This document shows positions 1 through 6,557 of a DNA stretch of 8,015 bases, one piece after another; position 1 is the stretch's first letter; each line of letters starts with the position of its first letter. Under the pieces are notes generated by a model, which did no database searches, was not told the DNA's origin, and saw nothing but the letters and a program-made list of their open reading frames with translations. The position numbers and the translations under genes are program-made. This DNA is from Thermoleophilaceae bacterium (GTDB taxonomy: Bacteria > Actinomycetota > Thermoleophilia > Solirubrobacterales > Thermoleophilaceae), in assembly GCA_013696905.1 (NCBI GenBank), contig JACCXP010000134.1, positions 1-8,015 on the forward strand. Direction: 5' to 3'.

Positions 1-140
1 GCCGTCGCCTCCGCGAGCGCCGTCGCCAGCATCACCAGGACGATCGCGCGCGTCGCCGCCGGCCGGCGGCGCTCCGGCAGCAACGAGTAGCCGACCTGGC
101 CGGCCGCGAGCGCGCCGAAGAGCAAGCGAAAGAGCCTCAT
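1..140 (-). CDS. Hypothetical membrane protein, N-terminal fragment (runs off the window)
   Basis: The reverse strand reads from an ATG at 140-138 through 46 open codons to the window edge, so only the N-terminus is visible. It begins MRLFRLLFGALAAGQ. Two hydrophobic stretches can be seen, at about residues 4-21 and 31-46, separated by an arginine- and proline-rich turn (LLPERRRPAA). This is the pattern of a multi-pass inner-membrane protein. Third codon positions are nearly all G or C, which supports real coding. A -10-like TAGACT (reverse strand, 156-151) lies so close to the ATG that the transcript may have almost no leader, and no Shine-Dalgarno is evident. The gene is divergent from the glycosidase-like gene. 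I do not recognise the family and assign no function. Confidence 0.55.
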   Translation of the reverse strand, partial: MRLFRLLFGALAAGQVGYSLLPERRRPAATRAIVLVMLATALAEAT

Positions 141-238
141 TGCCGTGCCGAGTCTAGGAGTGGCGCGCGAGCCGGCGTTCGGCCGCCACAGGCTCTACCG
201 TGCCGGGTGCGCACGAGTCCGATCGCGCCAGTTCCTTC

Positions 239-1204
239 GTGAACCGCCTCCTCCGACTGATCCCGCTCGCGGCAGCGAGCCTCCTGCTCGCCGTCGTGGC
301 GACGCCGGCGGCGGCGCTCGAGGTCGGCATGGGCGACCAGCGGTCGAGGATGTTCGCCGACCCGCGCTTCCAGCAGCTCGACATAACGCGCGTGCGAATA
401 GTGGTGGATTGGGACGTGGCGCTGGTGGACGGGCCCGAGCGCGCGCGCCTGGACGAGTGGCTGGCGACCGCGCGCACGACTGGACGCGAGCCGCTGATCG
501 CTTTCACCGACTCGCGCGGGCGACCGCGCTATCTGCCCGCGGTCAGCGAATACGAGCAGGCGTTTGTCGCGTTTGCCGAGCGCTATCCATGGGTGCGCCT
601 CTACACGACCTGGAACGAGGCCAACCTCGCGAGCCAGCCGACGGCGAAGTCCCCCGAGCGAGTGGCGGGCTACTACGACCTGATCCGATCGCGCTGCGCC
701 GACTGCACCGTCGTGGCCGGCGACGTGCTCGACCAGGGGGGCATGATCGCCTGGATCGAGCGCGTGCGGCAGGCAGCCGCCTCGGAGCCCACCCTGTGGG
801 GCGTGCACAACTACGTCGAGGTCCACAGGCCGGAGCGCGCGGGGACGACGGCTCGCCTGCTGGCGAGCGTGCCCGGCAGGGTCTGGTTGACGGAGACCGG
901 TGGCATCGTCTCGCACGTGCTCGCAAACGGCCGCGTCAACTGGGCCTACGACGAGCGGCGGGCGGCGACGGCGGTCGCCAGGGCCTTCAAGGTCGCTCGC
1001 AGCGATCCGCGCATCGAGCGGATCTATCTCTACCAATGGTCGGTCGACTCATACGAACGCTGGGACTCCGCCTTCATCGGCCCGCGGGGCGACGAGCGAC
1101 CGGCGCTCGGGGTCCTGCGCGCCGAGCTTGGCGGGACGGCCGCGCGGCTACACTGCATGCGGTGGCGCCCGAGAGGCGCCCTTTCAATGCCATGTACGCG
1201 ATAG
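239..1204 (+). CDS. Secreted glycoside hydrolase-like protein (clan A TIM-barrel type)
   Basis: Read from GTG 239, this is a 321-residue protein with a clear Sec signal peptide: basic NRLLR, a hydrophobic core at residues 7-22, and an A-x-A type site (ATPAAA) near residue 26. The mature part looks like a clan A glycoside hydrolase barrel. WNEAN at 125-129 fits the strand-4 acid/base motif (E127), and WLTETGG at 216-222 fits the strand-7 nucleophile region (E219). The substrate cannot be read from the sequence, and the exact GH family is uncertain. An in-frame GTG at 200 would add 13 polar residues before the signal peptide and lies inside a -10-like TACCGT (196-201), so I prefer 239. No good Shine-Dalgarno precedes either start. 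The last 20 or so residues look unlike a folded domain, because here the reading frame crosses the rplU promoter region and ends 13 bases inside rplU. Coding is confident; enzymatic activity is inferred from two motifs. Confidence 0.8.
   Translation: MNRLLRLIPLAAASLLLAVVATPAAALEVGMGDQRSRMFADPRFQQLDITRVRIVVDWDVALVDGPERARLDEWLATARTTGREPLIAFTDSRGRPRYLPAVSEYEQAFVAFAERYPWVRLYTTWNEANLASQPTAKSPERVAGYYDLIRSRCADCTVVAGDVLDQGGMIAWIERVRQAAASEPTLWGVHNYVEVHRPERAGTTARLLASVPGRVWLTETGGIVSHVLANGRVNWAYDERRAATAVARAFKVARSDPRIERIYLYQWSVDSYERWDSAFIGPRGDERPALGVLRAELGGTAARLHCMRWRPRGALSMPCTR
1128..1154 (+). promoter_or_regulatory. Candidate promoter for the rplU-rpmA-obg operon
   Basis: A -10-like TACACT (1149-1154) fits TAnnnT. 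A weaker -35-like TTGGCG (1128-1133) lies only 15 bases upstream, which is short spacing. Transcription would begin near 1161 and give a leader of about 30 bases before rplU. The site lies inside the 3' end of the glycosidase-like gene. The call rests on motif match and position only. Confidence 0.4.
1164..1180 (+). promoter_or_regulatory. GC hairpin in the rplU leader
   Basis: GGCGCC (1164-1169), a five-base loop and a second GGCGCC (1175-1180) form a perfect 6-bp stem that ends 11 bases before the rplU ATG. It would sit at the very 5' end of the transcript if the TACACT promoter is used. It could be an L21 leader element, a weak terminator for the upstream gene, or chance in GC-rich DNA. 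Confidence 0.3.
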
Positions 1205-1548
1205 TCAAAGTAGGCGGGAAGCAGTACCGCGTCGAAAAGGGCGATTCGCTCGTGGTCGATCGCATGCCCGACGACGAGGGCGCGACCGTCGCGCTTCAGC
1301 CGCTCCTCTTTCGCTCCGACGACACGGCATTCGGGGCCGACGACCTGGCGAAGGTGAAGGTCGAGGCCGTCGTTCGCGGGCACGAGCGCGGCAAGAAGAT
1401 CCGCGTCTTCAAGTTCAAGCCCAAGCGCGGCTACAAGAAGACGATGGGCCACCGCTCGGAGCTCACCCGCCTCGAGATCTCCGAGATCAAGATGCTGTCG
1501 CGCAAGCCCGCTGCGAGGAAGCCGAAGGAGGACCAGGATGGCTCATAA
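1192..1548 (+). CDS. rplU: 50S ribosomal protein L21
   Basis: This 118-residue protein has the classic L21 start [18 protein letters not shown] and the basic RNA-binding region at about residues 69-96 ([15 protein letters not shown], then [11 protein letters not shown]). L21 binds 23S rRNA in the large subunit. E. coli L21 has 103 residues; the extra length here is a lysine- and acid-rich tail after SEIKML. ATG 1192 is fixed by the conserved N-terminus. The same reading frame stays open upstream to 145, but that is the off-frame shadow of the glycosidase-like gene. No strong Shine-Dalgarno is present, and a GC hairpin lies just upstream. The 3' end overlaps rpmA by 11 bases and contains the rpmA ribosome binding site, so the two are probably translated in a coupled way. 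rplU opens the operon. Confidence 0.97.
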   Translation: MYAIVKVGGKQYRVEKGDSLVVDRMPDDEGATVALQPLLFRSDDTAFGADDLAKVKVEAVVRGHERGKKIRVFKFKPKRGYKKTMGHRSELTRLEISEIKMLSRKPAARKPKEDQDGS

Positions 1549-1789
1549 GAAGGGGCTCGGCTCAAGCCGCAACGGACGCGACTCGAACGCCCAGCGCCTG
1601 GGCGTCAAGGTCTTCGCCGGCCAGGCGGTGACCGGCGGCGAGATCATCGTCCGCCAGCGCGGCACGCGCTTCAAGCCGGGTGTGGGCGTCGGCATCGGCA
1701 AGGACGACACGATCTTCGCGGCGCGGCCCGGCACGGTCGCCTTCACGAGCGGCTGGCGCGGTCGCGTCATCTCCGTCCAGCCCGACTAG
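1538..1789 (+). CDS. rpmA: 50S ribosomal protein L27
   Basis: This 83-residue protein matches L27 over its whole length: [20 protein letters not shown], then [24 protein letters not shown] and the [10 protein letters not shown] block. The N-terminal tail of L27 reaches the peptidyl-transferase centre. Here it starts directly with MAHKKG and has none of the cleavable extension seen in Firmicutes. A strong Shine-Dalgarno, AAGGAGG at 1525-1531, sits six bases before the ATG inside the end of rplU, and the genes overlap by 11 bases. That arrangement fits equimolar synthesis of L21 and L27. Obg follows after 24 bases. Length and motifs are normal for the family. Confidence 0.98.
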   Translation: MAHKKGLGSSRNGRDSNAQRLGVKVFAGQAVTGGEIIVRQRGTRFKPGVGVGIGKDDTIFAARPGTVAFTSGWRGRVISVQPD

Positions 1790-1793
1790 GCCT

Positions 1794-1810
1794 GCGGGCC
1801 GGGTGCCCGC
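1794..1810 (+). promoter_or_regulatory. Hairpin between rpmA and obg
   Basis: GCGGGC (1794-1799), loop CGGGT and GCCCGC (1805-1810) form a perfect 6-bp stem that fills most of the 24-base gap and ends three bases before the TTG start of obg. No T-run follows. In RNA it could limit access to the obg start or slow polymerase, but short GC stems are common by chance at this base composition. Confidence 0.3.
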
Positions 1811-1813
1811 GTC

Positions 1814-3127
1814 TTGCTCTACGACCGCGCCAAGATCTTCGTCCAGGCCGGGACCGGCGGCGACGGCGTCGTCTCCTTCCGGCGCGAGGCCCACGTGCCG
1901 AAGGGAGGGCCCGACGGGGGCGACGGCGGGCGCGGCGCGGACGTGGTCCTCGTCTGCGACCCGTCGCTGCGCGACCTCCAGGAGCATCGTCGCCGCGTGC
2001 ACCACAAGGGCTCGCGCGGTGGCAACGGCGAGGGTGGAAACCGCCATGGCGCGAGCGCGCAGCCGCTCGTCGTCGCCGTGCCGCCGGGCACCGTCGTCGA
2101 GGACGCCGAACGCGGCACCCGCTACGACCTGACGCTGGCCGAACAGCGCGTGACGGTCGCCGAGGGTGGATCGGGCGGTCACGGCAATCGTCGCTTCACG
2201 ACGGCCACGCGACAGGCGCCGCGCTTCGCCGAGCGCGGCCTGCCCGGCGAGGAGGGGTGGCTCGAGCTGCGGCTCAAGCTGCTCGCCGACGCCGGTCTCG
2301 TCGGCCTGCCGAACGCGGGCAAGTCGTCGTTGCTCGCACGGCTGACGCGCGCGCACCCGAAGGTCGGCGACTATCCCTTCACCACGCTCGAGCCGGTGCT
2401 CGGCACGCTTGATGTGGACGAGCGCCAGGTCGTCGTCGCGGACATCCCCGGGCTGATCGAGGGTGCCGGCGAGGGCGCCGGGCTCGGCCACGAGTTCCTC
2501 GCTCATGTCGAGCGCACGCGGCTGCTCGTGCACGTGCTCGACCTCGCGCCGCTCGACGGCTCGGACCCGCAGGCCAACCACGCCACCGTCGAAGCCGAGC
2601 TCGAGGACTACGGCGCCGGGCTCGAGCGGCTGCCGCGAGTCGTCTGCCTGTCGAAGGCCGACCTCGTGCCCGCGGAGCGCGCCGCGGCGGCCGCGCGAGC
2701 GTGGCGCGAGCGCCTCGGCGAGCGAGCGCTCGCGGTGGTCGTCACATCGGCTGCGACCGGGCTGGGGATGGACGAGCTGGGCCGCGTGATCGTCCGCGGC
2801 GTTCCACTCGAGCAGGCCGTGCTCGCTCCGGAGCAGGACGACGACGACGCTCCGCTCGCCGAGCACCGCCTTTACCGGCCGGGGGCCGATGAGAACTTCC
2901 GCGTCGAGCGCACGGGGCCAGGGGCCTTTCGCGTCAGCGGCGCTCCGGTCGAGCGGCTGCTCGGTCGCCACGACATCGGCAACGACGAGGCGCTGCGCCA
3001 CGTCGAGGCCCGGCTGCGGGCGATGGGGGTCATCCGCGCGCTCGGCGCGGAGGGGTTCGAGCCGGGCGACGACGTCGAGATCGACGGGATCGTGTTCGAG
3101 CTCGACCCGGGGGCCGGGCTCGCTTGA
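1814..3127 (+). CDS. obg: Obg-family GTPase (ribosome assembly, CgtA/ObgE)
   Basis: This 437-residue protein has the full three-part Obg layout. The glycine-rich Obg domain (about 1-158) includes KGGPDGGDGGRG. The G domain (about 159-325) has G1 GLPNAGKSS (164-172), a G2 region YPFTT (187-191), G3 DIPGLIEGAGEG (210-221), a G4-like SKAD (280-283) and a G5-like TSAATG (311-316). After an acidic linker (QDDDD, 341-345) comes a C-terminal OCT domain (about 353-432). Known Obg proteins bind the 50S subunit, act in its late assembly and link growth to GTP and ppGpp. The G4 motif has Ser where NKxD has Asn. Start TTG 1814 gives MLYDRAKIFVQAG, which matches the usual Obg start MFVDxxKIxV; no clear Shine-Dalgarno is seen. 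Its TGA overlaps the proB TTG. Confidence 0.97.
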   Translation: MLYDRAKIFVQAGTGGDGVVSFRREAHVPKGGPDGGDGGRGADVVLVCDPSLRDLQEHRRRVHHKGSRGGNGEGGNRHGASAQPLVVAVPPGTVVEDAERGTRYDLTLAEQRVTVAEGGSGGHGNRRFTTATRQAPRFAERGLPGEEGWLELRLKLLADAGLVGLPNAGKSSLLARLTRAHPKVGDYPFTTLEPVLGTLDVDERQVVVADIPGLIEGAGEGAGLGHEFLAHVERTRLLVHVLDLAPLDGSDPQANHATVEAELEDYGAGLERLPRVVCLSKADLVPAERAAAAARAWRERLGERALAVVVTSAATGLGMDELGRVIVRGVPLEQAVLAPEQDDDDAPLAEHRLYRPGADENFRVERTGPGAFRVSGAPVERLLGRHDIGNDEALRHVEARLRAMGVIRALGAEGFEPGDDVEIDGIVFELDPGAGLA

Positions 3128-4218
3128 GCATCATCGTCGTGAAGCTCGGCTCGAGCATCGTCGCCGGCGACTCCGGCGAGGTGCGCGTCGACGTGATCCG
3201 CGGCATCTGCGAGCAGGCTGCGCAGCTGCACCGAGACGGGCATTCGCCGGTGCTCGTGACCTCGGGGGCGATCGCGCTCGGCATGCGGCTGATGGAGCTG
3301 CCGGTCCGGCCCTCCGGGATGGACGAGCTCCAGGGCGCCTCGGCCGTCGGTCAGGGAAAGCTCTATCGCGTCTACGACGAGCTGCTGGCGGAGAACGCGG
3401 TGCCGAGTGCGCAGGTGCTGTTGACGTTCTTCGACATGTCGGCACGCACGCACTACCTCAATGCGCGCCAGACGCTGCGGCGGCTGCTCGAGTGGCGTGT
3501 GCTGCCCGTGATCAACGAGAACGACACGACCGCCACCGACGAGATCTCCTTCGGCGACAACGACTTCCTGGCCGCGCAGGTGGCGATCCTGCTCGGGGCC
3601 GACCTGCTGGTGCTGCTGACGGACACCGACGGCCTGCACACGGCCGATCCGCGCCTCGACAGCTCGGCGACGCTGATTCCGGAGGTGCGTGACTTCGCCG
3701 ACATCGAGCAGCTTCAGATCGGGGTCTCGAGCTCGCCGCTCGGGTCGGGCGGGATGCGCTCGAAGGTGCTTGCCGCGGAGATGGCTACGGCCGCGGGCAT
3801 CCCGGCCGCGATCGCCAACGGCACGCGGCCGCGGTCGATCGCCGGCCTGGTGCGCGGCGAGGCCGTCGGCACGCGCTTCCCCGCTCGCGAGTCGCGCGTG
3901 TCGAGCTTCAAGCTGTGGCTCAAGTACGCAAAGCCGAGCCATGGCCGCCTGCTCGTGGACGGCGGCGCGGAGCGCGCGCTGCGTGAGCGCGGCACGAGCC
4001 TGCTGCCTGTCGGGGTCGTGGGCGTCGAGGGGTCCTTTCACGCCGGTGACGCGGTGGAGGTCGCCTCGCAGGGCGACGGCCCGATCGGCAAGGGGATCGT
4101 CAACTACTCGGCCGACGAGCTCCGCCGGATCAAGGGGCTGAAGACGCCTGAGGTGCGTGCGCTGCTCTCACGTGCGAGCGAGGAGGCCGTGCACCGCGAC
4201 TACTTCGTGCTCGATTGA
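3124..4218 (+). CDS. proB: Glutamate 5-kinase
   Basis: This 364-residue enzyme (E. coli ProB has 367) phosphorylates glutamate with ATP, the first step of proline synthesis. The amino acid kinase domain (about 1-255) shows VKLGSS (6-11), VTSGAI (45-50), NENDTT (131-136), FGDND (143-147), TDTDGL (166-171) and GSGGMRSK (207-214), covering the glutamate and ATP sites. A C-terminal PUA domain (about 270-355) follows, as in many bacterial ProB proteins. The TTG start at 3124-3126 shares bases with the TGA of obg (3125-3127), giving a TTGA junction, and there is no Shine-Dalgarno. Translation therefore probably depends on ribosomes finishing obg. Proline feedback through the kinase domain is known for the family. 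proA, the next pathway enzyme, follows after a 55-base gap. Confidence 0.97.
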   Translation: MSIIVVKLGSSIVAGDSGEVRVDVIRGICEQAAQLHRDGHSPVLVTSGAIALGMRLMELPVRPSGMDELQGASAVGQGKLYRVYDELLAENAVPSAQVLLTFFDMSARTHYLNARQTLRRLLEWRVLPVINENDTTATDEISFGDNDFLAAQVAILLGADLLVLLTDTDGLHTADPRLDSSATLIPEVRDFADIEQLQIGVSSSPLGSGGMRSKVLAAEMATAAGIPAAIANGTRPRSIAGLVRGEAVGTRFPARESRVSSFKLWLKYAKPSHGRLLVDGGAERALRERGTSLLPVGVVGVEGSFHAGDAVEVASQGDGPIGKGIVNYSADELRRIKGLKTPEVRALLSRASEEAVHRDYFVLD

Positions 4219-4233
4219 GCCCGGGGACGGACG

Positions 4234-4270
4234 GGTGCGGGGCACCGCGAGACCGCGCGCGGGCTACGCT
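4234..4270 (+). promoter_or_regulatory. proB-proA gap: small hairpin and -10-like hexamer
   Basis: The 55-base gap holds a 5-bp stem, GGTGC (4234-4238) with GCACC (4242-4246) around a GGG loop, then the palindrome CCGCGCGCGG (4253-4262) and a -10-like TACGCT (4265-4270). TACGCT ends only three bases before the proposed proA GTG, too close for a normal leader and a little close even for a leaderless message. No -35 was found, so this is a weak candidate. Confidence 0.2.
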
Positions 4271-4273
4271 CTC

Positions 4274-5551
4274 GTGATCGCCACGACCACCGCTTCCGTA
4301 GCCGACATCTGCGCCGCCGCGAAGGACGCCTCGCGCACGCTCGGGCGCGTCGACTCCGGGGCGCGCGAGGCCGCGCTCGAGGCGATGGCGGCGGCGCTCG
4401 AGGACCGCACCGGCGAGATCCTCGAGGCCAATGCGCGCGACACCGAGGCAGGGGTCGAGGGCGGTCTCGACGCCGCGCTGCTCGACCGGCTCGAGCTCAC
4501 GCCCGCGCGGATCGCGTCGATCGCCGCCGACGTCCGCCGCGTGGCCGCGCTGCCCGATCCCGTCGGCGAGGTGATCGAGGGCCGCCGGCTGGCGAACGGG
4601 CTCGAGCTGCGCAAGCTGCGCGTGCCGCTCGGCGTCGTCGCCGTGATCTACGAGGCGCGACCGAACGTGACCGTCGACTCCGCCGCGCTGTGCCTCAAGT
4701 CCGGCAACGCGGTCGTACTGCGCGGCTCGTCGAGCGCGGAGCACTCGAACGCGGTCCTGACCGCCGTCGCCGCCGAGGCGGTCGTCTCCGCCGGCCTGCC
4801 CGCGGCGTCCGTGTCGCTTGTCGCCGGCGGCGGGCGCGAGGAGCTGCGCGACCTCGCCACCCAGGCGGGCCTCGTCGACCTGATCATCCCGCGTGGCGGA
4901 GAGGGCCTCAAGACGACGCTGTCGAGGTACGCGACCGTCCCCGTCATCTACGCAGCGTCCGGCAACTGCCACGTGTTCGTTGACGTCTCCGCCGACTTGG
5001 GGGACGCCGTGGCGATCGCCTACAACTCGAAGGTCCAGCGTCCGGGAGTGTGCAACGCGGCCGAGACGCTGCTCGTGCACGAGGGTATCGCGGCCGACTT
5101 CCTGCCCGTCGCGCTCAGGGAGCTCCACGAGGCGGGGATCGAGCTGCGGGTCGACGCGCGCGGACGGACCCTCGCCGGCGCCGCGCTCGCGCCGGTGCTC
5201 GGCGCCGCCACCGAGGACGATTGGGACACCGAGTTCCTGGCCCGCATCCTGGCGGTCCGGGTGGTCGACTCCGTCGAGCAGGCGATCGAGCACGTGAACC
5301 GCCACGGCAGCGGCCATTCGGAGGCGATCGTCACGGGCTCCACGGAGTCGGCGCGCGCCTTCACCGACGCCGTCGATGCCGCCTGCGTGTACGTCAACGC
5401 TTCCACCCGCTTCACCGACGGCGGTCAGTTCGGCATGGGCGCTGAGATCGGCAACTCCACCCAGAAGCTCCACGCCCGCGGGCCGATCGGACTGCGCGAG
5501 CTGTGCACGTTCAAGTACGTGGTCGAGGGCAGCGGCCAGGTGAGGGCGTAG
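4274..5551 (+). CDS. proA: Glutamate-5-semialdehyde dehydrogenase (gamma-glutamyl phosphate reductase)
   Basis: The protein has 425 residues from GTG 4274 (E. coli ProA has 417). It reduces gamma-glutamyl phosphate with NADPH to glutamate semialdehyde, directly after ProB. The aldehyde dehydrogenase superfamily fold is recognised by VPLGVVAVIYEARPN (117-131), CLKSGNAVVLRG (140-151), the catalytic cysteine C260 within NSKVQRPGVCNAAE, and the C-terminal GPIGLRELCTFKYV (403-416). GTG 4274 places the first helix (ICAAAKDAS) where family members begin. An in-frame GTG at 4235 would add 13 arginine-rich residues of low plausibility, and the frame running back to 4157 lies inside proB. No strong Shine-Dalgarno is seen. 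nadD starts five bases after the stop. Confidence 0.96.
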   Translation: MIATTTASVADICAAAKDASRTLGRVDSGAREAALEAMAAALEDRTGEILEANARDTEAGVEGGLDAALLDRLELTPARIASIAADVRRVAALPDPVGEVIEGRRLANGLELRKLRVPLGVVAVIYEARPNVTVDSAALCLKSGNAVVLRGSSSAEHSNAVLTAVAAEAVVSAGLPAASVSLVAGGGREELRDLATQAGLVDLIIPRGGEGLKTTLSRYATVPVIYAASGNCHVFVDVSADLGDAVAIAYNSKVQRPGVCNAAETLLVHEGIAADFLPVALRELHEAGIELRVDARGRTLAGAALAPVLGAATEDDWDTEFLARILAVRVVDSVEQAIEHVNRHGSGHSEAIVTGSTESARAFTDAVDAACVYVNASTRFTDGGQFGMGAEIGNSTQKLHARGPIGLRELCTFKYVVEGSGQVRA

Positions 5552-5556
5552 CGGGC

Positions 5557-6177
5557 TTGCGTCTGGGCGTGTTCGGCGGGGTCTTCAACCCGCCCCACAT
5601 CGGGCACATGGTGTGCGCTCAGGAGGCGTTCGTGGCGCTCGAGCTCGACGTCGTCGTGTTCGTCCCGGTGAGCCAGGCGCCGCACCGCGAGATCGAGGAG
5701 GACCCGGGCGCCGGGACGCGCCTGCGGATGTGCGGCGTCGCGATCACGGGCGACGGTCGCTTCGAGCTCTCGGAGATCGAGCTGGAGCGGCCCGGCCCCT
5801 CCTACACGGCGGACACCCTGCGCGAGCTTGCCCGCCGCCGCCCGGGAGACGAGCTGTTCCTGATCCTCGGCGGCGACGAGGCGGCAACGCTCGCGACCGC
5901 CTGGCGCGAGCCCGAGGAGGTCCTGCGGCTCGCCACGGTCGCCGTGGCGGAGCGCGATGGTCGCCGGCGCGAGGAGATCGCGGAGGCCGTCTCGTCGCTC
6001 GAGGGTGGGGAACGCCTGGCCTTCTTCGAGATGCCCCGCATCGACGTCTCGGCGACGCTCGTGCGCCGACGGGCGGCGGCGGGACTGCCGATCCGCTACC
6101 TCGTGCCCGACAAGGTGGGCGACTTCATCGGCGCGAAGAGCCTGTACGGGGCGTCCGCCGCGGTGGGAGCGGGCTGA
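5557..6177 (+). CDS. nadD: Nicotinate-nucleotide adenylyltransferase
   Basis: This 206-residue enzyme joins nicotinate mononucleotide and ATP to form deamido-NAD, a late step of NAD synthesis. The nucleotidyltransferase fold is shown by GVFGGVFNPPHIGH (4-17) with the HxGH motif H14-H17, by PSYTADTL (81-88) and ILGGDEAATL (103-112), and by the C-terminal IDVSATLVR (162-170), a variant of the family's ISSTxxR motif. TTG 5557 gives MRLGVFGG, the normal family start. The frame extends upstream only into the end of proA. A weak GGTGAGGG (5539-5546) lies 10 bases before the start. The gene begins five bases after the proA stop, so coupling is likely. In several actinobacteria a LytR-type gene lies between nadD and rsfS; none is present here. 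Confidence 0.96.
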   Translation: MRLGVFGGVFNPPHIGHMVCAQEAFVALELDVVVFVPVSQAPHREIEEDPGAGTRLRMCGVAITGDGRFELSEIELERPGPSYTADTLRELARRRPGDELFLILGGDEAATLATAWREPEEVLRLATVAVAERDGRRREEIAEAVSSLEGGERLAFFEMPRIDVSATLVRRRAAAGLPIRYLVPDKVGDFIGAKSLYGASAAVGAG

Positions 6178-6209
6178 TCGCCGGCGAAGGGGTAGCTCAA
6201 AGCGGCGCC

Positions 6210-6557
6210 TTGCTGGCGCCCGAGGCGCTCGCCGATCGCATCGCCGAGCTCGCGTCGGATCGCAAGGCGGCCGACATCGTCGTGATAGACCTGCGCGAGA
6301 TCGTCGGCTACACCGACTACTTCGTGATCTGCACGGGCAACACCGAGCGCCAGACCAAGGCGATCCACGACGCGATCCACCAGGACCTAAAAGACAGCAA
6401 CCGCATCCTGCCGCGGCGTGTCGAGGGCCAAGGCCAGGCTCGCTGGATCCTGATGGACTACCTCGACTGCGTCGCGCACATCTTCACGCCGGAGGCGCGC
6501 TCCTTCTACAGGCTCGAGCAGCTCTGGGGCGAGGCGCCGGCGCGTTCGGTCGGTTAG
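6210..6557 (+). CDS. rsfS: Ribosomal silencing factor RsfS
   Basis: This 115-residue protein belongs to the RsfS/Iojap family, which binds ribosomal protein L14 and blocks joining of the subunits when nutrients are short. Conserved blocks are KAADIVVIDLRE (19-30), GYTDYFVICTGNTERQ (33-48) and WILMDYLDCVAHIFTPEARSFYRLEQLW (from residue 79). TTG 6210 gives MLAPEALADRIAELA, matching the usual family start. The only Shine-Dalgarno-like stretch, AAGGGG (6187-6192), is 17 bases away, which is far. An in-frame CTG at 6174 that overlaps the nadD stop is an alternative and would add 12 residues. Next to nadD, it is the last plus-strand gene of the operon. Its TAG overlaps the stop codon of the convergent small gene, leaving no room for an ordinary terminator. 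Confidence 0.94.
   Translation: MLAPEALADRIAELASDRKAADIVVIDLREIVGYTDYFVICTGNTERQTKAIHDAIHQDLKDSNRILPRRVEGQGQARWILMDYLDCVAHIFTPEARSFYRLEQLWGEAPARSVG

Noticed and set aside
200..238. GTG 200 as the start of the glycosidase-like gene
   Set aside because: It overlaps a -10-like hexamer and puts 13 polar residues before an otherwise ideal signal peptide that begins at GTG 239. It cannot be fully excluded.
145..1191. Upstream extension of the rplU frame from 145
   Set aside because: The translation is low-complexity and Arg/Gly/Ala-rich, and lies out of frame with the glycosidase-like gene. L21 homology begins exactly at ATG 1192.
1562..3001. Long reverse-strand open frame (479 codons) opposite rpmA and obg
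   Set aside because: Stops are rare on both strands at this GC content. The reverse reading is an Arg/Ala/Val-rich mix without domains, while the plus strand encodes complete L27 and Obg.
4157..4273. Upstream extension of the proA frame from 4157
   Set aside because: It lies largely inside proB and adds residues with no family match; GTG 4274 gives the expected ProA N-terminus.
2872..5473. Reverse-strand open frames opposite proB and proA (2872-4041 and 4130-5473)
   Set aside because: They are shadows of the conserved plus-strand enzymes, with no recognisable motif and low-complexity composition.
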